Assembly (NCBI GenBank): GCA_019704295.1
Contig: AP024596.1
Location: 1,411,369-1,475,368 of the forward strand
Source of the DNA: Sulfolobales archaeon HS-7
GTDB taxonomy: Archaea; Thermoproteota; Thermoprotei_A; Sulfolobales; Sulfolobaceae
Length of the DNA stretch: 64,000 nt
Direction of reading: 5' to 3'
Shown here: positions 55,957 to 64,000 of the stretch, in pieces
Position numbering within the stretch: the stretch's first letter is position 1
Layout: each line of letters starts with the position of its first letter
Program-made: the position numbers and the translations under genes
Notes under the pieces: model-generated
What the model saw: only the letters and a program-made list of their open reading frames with translations
Told to the model about the DNA's origin: nothing
Database searches by the model: none

Positions 55957-58887
55957 GTGTCCATGAAGATATCGATTGATAACAAGGAAGCAACAGCAAA
56001 TGAAGGGGAAACCATCTTATCAGTATTAAAGAGGAACGGGATATACGTACCCCACATATGTTACAATGAGGGCTTATCGCCAGTAGAGAGTTGCGATTCA
56101 TGCCTAGTGGAAGTGGACAAAAGACTAGTTAGGGCTTGTTCAACAAAGGTCGAAGATGGAATGAGCATTCTAGTGAACAGTTCCAGGGCGATAAACTCTA
56201 GGAAAACTGCAATTTCCAGAATATTAAAGTATCATAAACTCTATTGTAGTATGTGTGAAAATAACAATGGAGACTGCGAATTACATGACGCTGTAATAAA
56301 ATTGGGAATAAACTCACAGAAATACGTTGAAAAACCGCACACCGTCGACGATACAGGACCCTTTTACGTTTATGATCCATCGCAATGTATACTTTGTGGG
56401 AGATGTGTTGAGGCTTGCCAGGATTTCGCAGTAAATGAGGTAATATGGATTAATTGGGATTTAAATCCTCCCCGAGTGGTCTGGGATAACGGAAATCAAA
56501 TAGGGAATTCCTCATGTGTTAACTGCGGAACTTGTGTAACAGTGTGTCCTGTGAACGCTTTAATGGAGAGAACAATGCTAGGAGAAGCTGGATATCTAAC
56601 GTGGATTAACAAAGAGTTAAAGAGAAGGGCGATCGAAGCAATAGGAAAAGCTGAGGACAACTTCAGCCTGTTAATGACTTTTAGCGAAATCGAGGCAAAA
56701 GCCAGGGAAAGACAGATAAAGAGGACGAAAACCGTTTGCGTTTACTGCGGAGTCGGTTGTTCCTTTGAGATATGGACTAAGGGGAGGAAAACACTAAAGG
56801 TGGAACCTAAGCCAGAGTCTCCAGCTAACGGAATTCTAACGTGCGTCAAAGGGAAGTTCGGTTGGGACTTCGTTAATAGCTCAGATAGGATAACAAAACC
56901 CCTAATAAGGGAAGGAGATAGATTCAGAGAGGCGACCTGGGATGAAGCGATATCATACATTGCTAAAAGGCTAAAGGAGATAAAGGAAAAATACGGACCA
57001 GATTCCGTCGCAATCATAGCCTCAGATAAGATGAGTAACGAGGAGGCTTACCTATTACAAAAACTAGGTAGAGCGATAGTAGGAACCAACAATGTAGATA
57101 ACTCTGCAAGGTATTGCCAGGCCCCAGCCACAGTAGGGCTTTGGAGAACCGTGGGGATAGGGGCAGATTCCGGAACTATTAAGGACATAGAAATGGCTGA
57201 CTTAATAATTACAGTGGGGCATAACACTACCGAAAGTCACCCCGTTATAGGAAGTAAGGTAAAGAGAGCCCAGAAAATTAGGGGGGCAAAGGTAGTTGTA
57301 ATAGACGTGAGAAAGCACGAAATGGCTGAAATGGCCGACCTATTCATAAGACCAAAACCAGGCACCGATGCGGCAATATTGGCTGCCGTTGCTAAATACA
57401 TTATTGACAAAGGATGGGAAAACGCGGAGTTCATTGAGAAGAGGGTAAAGGGATTTGATGAATTCAAGGAATCCATAAAGGGGTTCACATTAGATTACGT
57501 TGAAAGCGTTAGCGGAGTTTCAAAGGAACAAATAATTAAATTAGCGGAAATGATACACGAAGTTAAAAACGTAGTAATATTATGGGGAATGGGAGTAACG
57601 CAGCATTTAGGAGGGGCTGATACGTCAACCATAATATCTGACTTGCTGTTAATAACCGGAAACTACGGAAGGCCAGGGACTGGAGCGTATCCCATGAGAG
57701 GTCATAACAATGTACAAGGGGTTAGCGATTTCGGCTGTTTACCTAATTACTTACCAGGATATCAGAGATTAGACGATGAAAACGTAATAAGGAAATTCGA
57801 AGAGAGTTGGGGAGTTAGATTAAACGGAAAGCCGGGATTGCAAATACCTAAAATGATTGAGGGAGTATTAGAGGATAAAGTTCACGCCTTGTACATAGTT
57901 GGAGAGGACACCGTAATGGTGGACTGCGGAACCCCATTGACTAAACAGGCCTTAGAGAAGGTAGACTTCTTAATAGTTCAGGACATGTTCATGACCGAAA
58001 CTGCCAAATTAGCCCATGTAATATTACCGGCAGCTGCCAGCATAGAGAAAGAAGGGACATTCGTAAATACCGAGAGGAGGATTCAAAGATCCTATAAGGC
58101 CATGGAACCGTTAGGAGACTCTAAACCTGATTGGGAAATAATCCAAATGATCGCTAATGCCTTAGGGGCAAACTGGGACTATAAGCACCCCTCGGAGATA
58201 ATGGATGAAATAGCTAGACTGTGTCCAATATTTGCCGGAGTTAGCTACTTAAGGTTAGAAGGATTTAATAGCCTACTATGGCCGGTACATGAGGATGGAA
58301 GCGACACTCCACTTTTATATGCTAACGCTTTCGCAACGAGAGACGGAAAGGCCGTGTTATATCCGTTAAGCTGGAAACCTCCGGAACTAAGAGATGAGGT
58401 TCATAGAGTGATCGTAAATAGCGGAAGAGTGCTAGAACACTTCCACGTAGGAAATATGACGGGAAGAGTTGAGGGATTGAGGCGAAAGGTTCCGGAAACT
58501 TTCGTTGAGGTATCAAGGGAATTGGCCGTAAAGTACTCCATAAAGAGCGGAGATCTCGTATTGGTAAAATCTAAATTTGGAGGGGAGGTAAAAGCTAGGG
58601 CTGTAGTTAGCGATAGAGTTCGAGGCGAGGAGATATTCATACCCTTATTCGCTTCAGATCCCTCTAAAGGCGTTAATAACCTCACTGGCTTAGAAATAGA
58701 CAAGGCAAGCGGTACCCCTGGATATAAGGATACGCCGGTGGTAATAGAGAAAATAGAGGAAGGGAAGGGAGGAAGCCCGTTACCTTCAGATAATTGGAGA
58801 TTTCACTTAAATGAGAGGAAAAGACAGATAGGAATAGAGGTGCAAAAGAAATGGGTGAAAGAGGAGTTCAAACCATTGACGGATTAG
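55957..58887 (+). CDS. fdhF: Formate dehydrogenase catalytic subunit with NuoG-like N-terminus
   Basis: 976 aa. Order: a 2Fe-2S domain ('VPHICYNEGLSPVESCDSCL', ~31-50), a His/Cys region 'KYHKLYCSMCENNNGDCEL', two 4Fe-4S clusters ('CILCGRCVEACQDF' and 'CVNCGTCVTVCPVNAL'), the molybdopterin-domain cluster 'CVYCGVGCSFEIW' (from C261), then the bis-MGD domain. 'DNSARYCQAPATVGL' puts Cys387 at the metal-ligand site (Cys, not selenocysteine). 'GHNNVQGVSDFG' and 'EDTVMVDCGTP' are typical of FdhF/FdhA. It oxidises formate to CO2 with Mo or W and hands electrons to an undetermined carrier. Start: GTG 55957 or ATG 55963. It overlaps the next gene by 37 bp. A related oxidoreductase is excluded mainly by the FdhD partner. 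Confidence 0.9.
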   Translation: MSMKISIDNKEATANEGETILSVLKRNGIYVPHICYNEGLSPVESCDSCLVEVDKRLVRACSTKVEDGMSILVNSSRAINSRKTAISRILKYHKLYCSMCENNNGDCELHDAVIKLGINSQKYVEKPHTVDDTGPFYVYDPSQCILCGRCVEACQDFAVNEVIWINWDLNPPRVVWDNGNQIGNSSCVNCGTCVTVCPVNALMERTMLGEAGYLTWINKELKRRAIEAIGKAEDNFSLLMTFSEIEAKARERQIKRTKTVCVYCGVGCSFEIWTKGRKTLKVEPKPESPANGILTCVKGKFGWDFVNSSDRITKPLIREGDRFREATWDEAISYIAKRLKEIKEKYGPDSVAIIASDKMSNEEAYLLQKLGRAIVGTNNVDNSARYCQAPATVGLWRTVGIGADSGTIKDIEMADLIITVGHNTTESHPVIGSKVKRAQKIRGAKVVVIDVRKHEMAEMADLFIRPKPGTDAAILAAVAKYIIDKGWENAEFIEKRVKGFDEFKESIKGFTLDYVESVSGVSKEQIIKLAEMIHEVKNVVILWGMGVTQHLGGADTSTIISDLLLITGNYGRPGTGAYPMRGHNNVQGVSDFGCLPNYLPGYQRLDDENVIRKFEESWGVRLNGKPGLQIPKMIEGVLEDKVHALYIVGEDTVMVDCGTPLTKQALEKVDFLIVQDMFMTETAKLAHVILPAAASIEKEGTFVNTERRIQRSYKAMEPLGDSKPDWEIIQMIANALGANWDYKHPSEIMDEIARLCPIFAGVSYLRLEGFNSLLWPVHEDGSDTPLLYANAFATRDGKAVLYPLSWKPPELRDEVHRVIVNSGRVLEHFHVGNMTGRVEGLRRKVPETFVEVSRELAVKYSIKSGDLVLVKSKFGGEVKARAVVSDRVRGEEIFIPLFASDPSKGVNNLTGLEIDKASGTPGYKDTPVVIEKIEEGKGGSPLPSDNWRFHLNERKRQIGIEVQKKWVKEEFKPLTD

Positions 58888-59207
58888 TTGAACAACTGGC
58901 TGAAAGCAAGGACGCGTTAGAGGAGTTCTTAGCCCTATTAAACGCATTGCAGAAGTCCGGAATACTGCCGCTGTTAATTGGAATAGTGGAAAAACTGGAC
59001 GAGAACTTAGCTTTCTTAGCGGAACAAAACGCTATATTCATAAGGAACGTTAACGTGATTTACAGCGTTTTAAGTGGGAAGGAAGAGGTCGGTAATGTGA
59101 GTTTAGGAGAGTTAATAAGGGAACTAAACGATCCCGATGTCAGGAGGGGATTGCACCTAGTTTTAAAGGTACTTAAGGCGATAGGTAGTGCAAGTAAGAA
59201 AAGTTAA
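58851..59207 (+). CDS. DUF1641 family protein of the formate dehydrogenase module
   Basis: 118 aa, helical, 'MGERGVQTIDGLVEQLAESK', 'LLNALQKSGILPLLIGIVEK', 'ELNDPDVRRGLHLVLKVLKA'. The 'L..L..sGil.ll..l......' and 'L.DPevrrGL....vLKalG' pattern is DUF1641, almost always next to FdhF/FdhD. The role is not established; it may be a small structural or regulatory subunit. It overlaps fdhF by 37 bp and fdhD by 20 bp, so the three genes form one translational unit. Confidence 0.85.
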   Translation: MGERGVQTIDGLVEQLAESKDALEEFLALLNALQKSGILPLLIGIVEKLDENLAFLAEQNAIFIRNVNVIYSVLSGKEEVGNVSLGELIRELNDPDVRRGLHLVLKVLKAIGSASKKS

Positions 59208-59952
59208 TTTAACTAGGGTTAAGGAGAGGGAAGAGTTCAATGATGAGGATTTCGTGGCAGTAGAGGAGCCTTTACAGATTAGGATATGTAATGGGAGTTG
59301 CGATACTTTCGCGGTCATAATGAGGACTCCAGGAAATGATGAGGAACTCTCTTTAGGTTTCTTATACTCTGAGGGAGTGATAGATAGTGTAGAGGACGTT
59401 GAAAGCATTCAGCGAAACGGAAACGTAATGGATGTTAGGATAAACAAACCGTTAAGGGTGAAAACCAGAGACCTAATAGTTAATTCCAGTTGCGGAGTTT
59501 GTGGAAGGGCATTCCTTTACACTATCAACATAATAAGCTCTAAGACAAAAATTAAAAAGGAAGTGATTTTCTCCTTACCGGAGAAATTAAAGGAAAGGCA
59601 GAGCGTCTTTAACGTAACTGGAGGACTTCACGCCTCAGCCTTATTTACAATTGACGGCGAACTAATTTGCTTATACGAAGATGTCGGAAGGCACAACGCT
59701 GTAGATAAAGTAGTGGGAAGCCTCGTTTTGAAGAAAAAATTACCCGCTTATTCATATGTGATGCAAGTTAGCGGAAGAATAGGTTACGAGATCGTAAGCA
59801 AAGGAATAAAGGCGGGAATCCCAGTGATCTGTGGCATCTCAGCTCCAACTAGCCTCGCAATAGAAATGGCTGAGGAGGCTGGAGTCACGTTAATAGGCTT
59901 TCTAAGAGGGAAAAGCTTTAATATTTACACGCATAGAGAGGCAATTTTTTGA
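59188..59952 (+). CDS. fdhD: FdhD, sulfur carrier for formate dehydrogenase maturation
   Basis: 254 aa. The active-site loop 'IVNSSCGVCGRAFLYT' holds C102 and C105, matching the CxxC by which FdhD passes sulfur from a desulfurase to the molybdenum cofactor. 'VFNVTGGLHASALFTIDGEL' followed by 'EDVGRHNAVDKVVGSLV' and 'SGRIGYEIVSKGIKAGIPVI' are the family's cofactor-binding blocks. It starts at the GTG at 59188 within the end of the DUF1641 gene. Its presence indicates that the upstream oxidoreductase is a real formate dehydrogenase needing a sulfurated cofactor. Confidence 0.93.
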   Translation: MQVRKVNLTRVKEREEFNDEDFVAVEEPLQIRICNGSCDTFAVIMRTPGNDEELSLGFLYSEGVIDSVEDVESIQRNGNVMDVRINKPLRVKTRDLIVNSSCGVCGRAFLYTINIISSKTKIKKEVIFSLPEKLKERQSVFNVTGGLHASALFTIDGELICLYEDVGRHNAVDKVVGSLVLKKKLPAYSYVMQVSGRIGYEIVSKGIKAGIPVICGISAPTSLAIEMAEEAGVTLIGFLRGKSFNIYTHREAIF

Positions 59953-60628
59953 ATTTTTTGTATTATTCCTGTAATTAAAAGTCAATTTTGAACCTTTGTG
60001 TAGTTATTAAAGGTATCAATAACGTTTATCAAAAATCATTAAATCACTTTACGCATTAACTCTAGCCATTTACGCGATAGAAATCAAATAAATATTTACG
60101 GGCCGTTGAGGGGTTCTGGTGTTGCATCCCATTTAGGTATGTAATCTGGGTTAGATACCCTTCATGTTCTATGTTTACATAACCTACCATTCTTCTGTAG
60201 CTGTATTACCGTCGTTACTCACACCGATCCTATAATATTTAATGCCATTAACATGATGAGCACTTACTCACTTTGTATCAAATATTTTACCATTAGCCGG
60301 GAATCGGTCAGAATTCTCCGGACATATTTCCCGTAATTATGCCCAGGAAATAGAGTATAGAAGCAATAAAATACCCTATTATCTCCGGAATGTTGAAACT
60401 GATTGATACTTTTTTCCTTATTTATACTAAAGAATTAAATCTTTAATTAATGCCTCGTTTATTAGCAATCTTCACAAAGCATGTACTTTAACATTCGTTA
60501 CGCTTAATGGAAATTTGGAGCAAAATGATCTAAGAGCTATGAAATGCTAATCTACTTCCGTAATAATGGTCCGAAATAATCTTAATGTAATGAAAAAACT
60601 TAACTTAGAAGAGCAGTAGAATAAACTA
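59953..60628. other. Gene-free stretch with a possible minus-strand relic
   Basis: About 60290-60100 on the minus strand reads 'VSAHHVNGIKYYRIGVSNDG' then 'NTATEEW', and after a shift 'DYIPKWDATPEPLNGP'. This looks like broken protein-coding text; family unknown. The rest is AT-rich with no recognised element. 'AATAATCTTAATG' near 60575-60590 might be the promoter of the next gene. Confidence 0.4.
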
Positions 60629-61555
60629 ATGAGTATTTCATTTATACAGGCTATAATAAGCCTGCTGGGCGGCGGCTTTGGCGGCGGTTTTAGCGGCGGT
60701 TTTATCTCATACTGTCTTGAGAACAGGAGATTTGCTAAATTATCCTTTCATAAAAATTTAATTTTTAATACTTTTTCTAACTCCGTAAGGGTCCTTCTGA
60801 AAGTAGAAAATAATAAAGGGGTCTTTAATGCAACCAACACATTTTGCCAGATATCAGTTGAAATGAGCTTGAAAGGTGAAAACGAAAGTAGTCAGAGAAG
60901 GAATACGCACGATGATATAAGGAATTATATCATGAAAGAATGCAAATTCGAGGAAGAAAAGAAACCAGAAGGCTATAACGAGAGAGCATGGACTCCCTTA
61001 ATAAACCCATATGATAGATACAGAGAGGTTAGCGGAGAGCCCGTTTCCTGGAATATATGGGTGAGTAATGGAACGGGAATTGAAAATATGGTGTTCAAAC
61101 ATGTGGGAATAATTCCGAATAGGGGTTTTAACATGGCAATACTAATGGATATCTACAAGACTGTAAATAAGGAATATATTTTGAGGATAAACAGCGAATA
61201 TGGTCCTGAGGACAAACCCAAGCTTCTCTTGAAGTTACCAATAGGAAATGATAAGATAGAAAAGATAACGATTAGTGTTGTTGCTGCGGGTAACAATGTT
61301 GAGACACCTGCTAGAGGAGAAGTAACTATAAAGCCCGTATGCGATAAAGATAAGACAATTCAGGAGAAATCGGAGACGTCCAGAGATAAGGAATGCGATT
61401 ATGAAATAGGACTCACAATTAATAAAACAGGCATTAGTAAAAAATTGGATACCATAATAAGGATTGTTATGTGTAAAGAGGACTCGAGACAAGTAAAATT
61501 TTCTGAAATCTTCAATAAATATAACATTAAAACAATAGACTGCAAAAGCGAATAG
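60629..61555 (+). CDS. Orphan protein with a Gly-rich membrane anchor
   Basis: 308 aa. Residues 1-30 are a hydrophobic, glycine-zipper segment 'ISLLGGGFGGGFSGGFISYC', which could insert in the membrane. The remaining ~275 residues are soluble, beta-rich and hydrophilic ('VRVLLKVENNKGVFNATNTF', 'EYILRINSEYGPEDKPKLLL'), with a charged Ser/Glu/Lys linker near 240-260. No catalytic motif is seen. Proteins of this shape (short anchor plus beta-sandwich) occur in archaeal mobile islands, but I recognise no family. Isolated, with the same strand as fdhD but 676 bp away, so probably its own transcript. Confidence 0.6.
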   Translation: MSISFIQAIISLLGGGFGGGFSGGFISYCLENRRFAKLSFHKNLIFNTFSNSVRVLLKVENNKGVFNATNTFCQISVEMSLKGENESSQRRNTHDDIRNYIMKECKFEEEKKPEGYNERAWTPLINPYDRYREVSGEPVSWNIWVSNGTGIENMVFKHVGIIPNRGFNMAILMDIYKTVNKEYILRINSEYGPEDKPKLLLKLPIGNDKIEKITISVVAAGNNVETPARGEVTIKPVCDKDKTIQEKSETSRDKECDYEIGLTINKTGISKKLDTIIRIVMCKEDSRQVKFSEIFNKYNIKTIDCKSE

Positions 61556-61790
61556 TTTTTATAGAATATTTTACTTTTTATTAAATTATATACTTATACT
61601 TCTTTGTTAATCCTGGATCCCGCATCTCTTAAGAAAAAGAGCTGGCTCTCGAGATATTGGCGAAAAACCTTACACTTTATCAATCCTAATATACCCGTAT
61701 TAGGAACTCAATTTCAGAGTCCTTCGATTTAGGTAACACTTTGTTAATCATATTTAAGGTTTATCAATCACTTTCGCAATACAATTTTAT

Positions 61791-62143
61791 GGAAAGTAAG
61801 ATTGAGAAACACAAGAAACCCTTCACAATTACGCAGATCGTTTTGATGGTAATGGCTAAAAGTCTTGGAAGTGCTGTAGCTTAGAATATCTCACTGAGAA
61901 GACGTTGGTAGATAAAGACGAGTTGTTGGTCTATCTGTCCAGGACGGCGCAGAGGGGTAGAGAGGAAGTGGCATAAGGAGAGAGCAGGAAAAGATAGGAT
62001 GTATTGTCTGAAGTATAAGGAGGGAGATAATATAAGTAAACCCGATGATAAATTCCTAGAGCATGCCAAAGCTTTTTCGTAAGTAGCCTACTCTGATTTA
62101 GAAGCAAGTAAACTTCTCTGGGAAGGCAATTATTAAGTCCAAC
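61791..62143 (+). pseudogene. Broken small DNA-binding-like gene
   Basis: Frame 1 begins 'MESKIEKHKKPFTITQIVLM' and 'VMAKSLGSAVA', then a stop. A second frame continues 'EYLTEKTLVDKDELLVYLSR' and 'TAQRGREEVA'; the first returns with 'RAGKDRMYCLKYKEGDNISK' and 'PDDKFLEHAKAF'. The alternation of helix-rich basic segments suggests a winged-helix protein of ~110 aa with at least two frameshifts. Similar small regulators are common in Sulfolobales plasmids and viruses (inference). Confidence 0.45.
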
Positions 62144-62304
62144 CATATTTATCTACAATCAACTGAGAAGATGTTCAGATTATTCAGAATTATGCATTAG
62201 TATTTTTTGTAGAATTTTTCAGAACAATTACAGAAGAACTACTAGGCTTCAGTAATATTAGAGTTAATAACTTAAAGATGCATCTCCAGTCGTTAAAAAG
62301 GGAT

Positions 62305-64000
62305 TCAAAAAGGGGAATCCTTTTTCTGTCTAACCTCGTCCAGTGTTAATATACCCTTGTCGATCAGAACATTAACGTGATCCCAAGCATGTGACCTAAC
62401 GTATTCACTCGGTGATTCAAGAAGTGAGAGAAAATGGTCCTTTTTCTGTCTAACCTCGTCCAGTGTTAATATACCCTTGTCGATCAGAACATTAACGTGA
62501 TCCCAAGCACGTGACCTAACGTATTCACTCGGTGATTCAAGAAGTGAGAGAAAATGGTCCTTTTTCTGTCTAACCTCGTCCAGTGTTAATATACCCTTGT
62601 CGATCAGAACATTAACGTGATCCCAAGCACGTGACCTAACGTATTCACTCGGTGATTCAAGAAGTGAGAGAAATGCCTTGGAATCCTCCCTCGTTAATAT
62701 ACCCTTGTCGATCAGAACATTAACAATACTCCAAGCACGTGACCTAACGTATTCACTCGGTGATTCAAGAAGTGAGAGAAAATGGTCCTTTTTCTGTCTA
62801 ACCTCGTCCAGTGTTAATATACCCTTGTCGATCAGAACATTAACAATACTCCAAACAGTGATGCAAACATACTCGTCAGTTGCGCTCAGCATCCTTAAGA
62901 TTAGATTATTAAAATGTGATTTGTATGGAGATTCACGTACAGATGTAAGCCGTGATTTAAAGTCTGGTTTGTTAATCACGCCAGCAATCGGCCTCATCAT
63001 GACCTCAAAGGTCTGAATTACATCGGCTTTATCAGAATATCTTTCCAAAAGATATGCTATTACTTCCAATATCTTGACCTTAAAATCTTCGTCACTGAAA
63101 TATGGGACCACGGAAATAGCGTCGAAAAGGAAAGTCGAAACGTTATTTGGCCTGCTGAAATAACGTTGGTGATTTTTAATATAACTTTCTGAGTCTTTAT
63201 AAATTTGGAGAATTAACCTCCCGTAACTATTACACACTTCTTTTAGCTCTTCCCTAATTCTATTAAGGTATTTATCAAATTCCTCAAAATCAAAGTTCGT
63301 TTTTCCCAGCTTCGTTATTAAATTTTCGTGCCCTAATTCATCCTCTAATTTATCTGGGATTTCCTCGCCGTCTAAATACCCTACCAAAATATTGTATCCT
63401 TCCTTCACCGAGCCGTGGATAGGAGATAGTATTCCTCGGTGGTCCATTCGGAAAAACGGGAAGAAAGCGTTAACTTCCCCATTCTCCACTCTTACTACTC
63501 CTACCGTACCCTCCTGTACCGTGTCCCTTTGTAAGGAGATTAGGGAATCCAGAGCACGGTAGAGTAGGGAACTTTCCGTATTAAGACCAACTAAGCTCAA
63601 CCTCTCCTTGTCAACAGCAGCGATCGGTACTCCTTTGCTTTCCAACATAGCCCCCAGTAGGGCAAGAATTAGGAGGAATTCCTTCTTACCACTTTCTGTT
63701 TCTAGGGGAATGTCTCCATTTTTAAAGTAAAACTGTTGAATCTTCCTAAAGGCATATGTTTTAGGGTTCCGGTCTATTTCGTCTAGGTCTTCTTCGCTTA
63801 TGTTCTCCTTTCCCTCTAGAAAGTACCTTAATACTACAGGCAGTCTGGCCCTCTTCACTATTTTTCGCTTCAACTCATCACTGATTTTTATGTTCTCAGA
63901 TAGCATACTCTCCAGAATCTTCATTAATTCGTCTTCATTCGTGTTAATGCGGATTTCCTTGAACAGATTCCCCCGCTCCCTCAGTTTTCTCCATAAATCC
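62305..64000 (-). CDS. HEAT-like tandem-repeat protein, 5' end beyond the window
   Basis: The frame is open to the right edge ('DLWRKLRERGNLFKEIRINT' precedes the first internal ATG at 63924), so the start lies outside; at least 564 aa. Residues ~1-350 from that ATG are helical without a recognised domain ('GTVGVVRVENGEVNAFFPFF', 'GHENLITKLGKTNFDFEEF'). The C-terminal ~180 residues are repeats of ~40 aa: 'HFLSLLESPSEYVRSRAWDH' plus 'VNVLIDKGILTLDEVRQKKD'. Three DNA units of 120 bp (62321-62440, 62441-62560 and 62561-62680) are almost identical, then a shorter and a more diverged one follow. The array ends abruptly with 'KKDSPF' and a stop. HEAT-type solenoids bind proteins or nucleic acid; the target is unknown. 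Confidence 0.7.
   Translation of the reverse strand, partial: DLWRKLRERGNLFKEIRINTNEDELMKILESMLSENIKISDELKRKIVKRARLPVVLRYFLEGKENISEEDLDEIDRNPKTYAFRKIQQFYFKNGDIPLETESGKKEFLLILALLGAMLESKGVPIAAVDKERLSLVGLNTESSLLYRALDSLISLQRDTVQEGTVGVVRVENGEVNAFFPFFRMDHRGILSPIHGSVKEGYNILVGYLDGEEIPDKLEDELGHENLITKLGKTNFDFEEFDKYLNRIREELKEVCNSYGRLILQIYKDSESYIKNHQRYFSRPNNVSTFLFDAISVVPYFSDEDFKVKILEVIAYLLERYSDKADVIQTFEVMMRPIAGVINKPDFKSRLTSVRESPYKSHFNNLILRMLSATDEYVCITVWSIVNVLIDKGILTLDEVRQKKDHFLSLLESPSEYVRSRAWSIVNVLIDKGILTREDSKAFLSLLESPSEYVRSRAWDHVNVLIDKGILTLDEVRQKKDHFLSLLESPSEYVRSRAWDHVNVLIDKGILTLDEVRQKKDHFLSLLESPSEYVRSHAWDHVNVLIDKGILTLDEVRQKKDSPF
62321..62870 (-). repeat. 120-bp tandem repeats in the HEAT-like gene
   Basis: Units begin TTTTTCTGTCTAACCTCGTC at 62321, 62441, 62561 and about 62788. 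The first two differ at essentially one base (GCATGTGAC versus GCACGTGAC). One internal unit (about 62672-62787) is shortened and has 'CCTTGGAATCCTCCCTCG' instead. Repeat number probably changes by recombination. Confidence 0.9.

Noticed and set aside
1-64000. tRNA or rRNA genes
   Set aside because: I looked for cloverleaf-like and conserved T-loop (GTTCRA) contexts by eye and found none convincing; a tRNA search program could still reveal one.

Overview
The window looks like a chromosome segment of a thermoacidophilic crenarchaeon of the order Sulfolobales. Reasons: archaeal TATA boxes about 26 nt upstream of start codons on leaderless genes, GTG/TTG starts, VapBC and AbrB/PIN toxin-antitoxin pairs, an archaeal-type Cmr (III-B) operon, dense insertion sequences with MITE derivatives, and large CRISPR arrays with 30-bp repeats. 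I cannot assign genus from sequence alone.

Layout. (1) 1-22,500: a surface-glycan island. It holds a partial GT4 glycosyltransferase, a Wzx-like flippase, five GT2 enzymes, a complete GT4 enzyme, a large polytopic protein of GT-C-like architecture, an FkbM methyltransferase and three other SAM methyltransferases. Two of those are broken, one at an (AT)6 tract. Genes here are AT-rich and separated by decayed insertion sequences. Together they could assemble, methylate and export a lipid-linked or cell-surface oligosaccharide. (2) 22,600-34,200: a defence/toxin-antitoxin zone. It holds an IS copy, an ABC-type ATPase overlapping a TOPRIM gene (OLD/PARIS-like logic, 3' end hit by a MITE), a VapBC pair, a large SF2 helicase, a polytopic membrane protein, and an AbrB antitoxin with a ruined PIN toxin. 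(3) 34,270-46,180: two CRISPR arrays (about 42 and 69 repeats) whose nearly identical leaders face each other and are transcribed outward. Between them are not cas1/2/4 but a 154-aa orphan, a zinc-ribbon AAA+ ATPase and a MITE. (4) 47,800-55,230: a full cmr4-cmr5-cmr1-cmr6-cmr2-cmr3 operon on the minus strand, encoding a III-B effector that could use the crRNAs. No cas6, cas1, cas2, cas4 or recognisable CARF effector is in the window. (5) 55,950-59,950: an overlapping formate dehydrogenase module (FdhF-like catalytic subunit, DUF1641 protein, FdhD). (6) 60,600-64,000: an orphan Gly-rich membrane-anchored protein, a decayed gene, and a protein with nearly identical 120-bp HEAT-like repeats running off the right edge.

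Three dispersed repeat families recur across the window: an IS/MITE family with GTGACRGTGTC ends, a short element (here R1) encoding a conserved 'PIxMLEAK' peptide, and a non-coding element (here R2) with an AAATTCAGTTTATTTAG core. Many intergenic stretches are nested remains of these.

Most relevant candidates for something new: the AAA+ ATPase/154-aa pair enclosed by twin CRISPR leaders, the split ATPase-TOPRIM pair with non-canonical ATPase motifs, a block duplication with an aberrant repeat inside array 2, and the possibly phase-variable methyltransferase.
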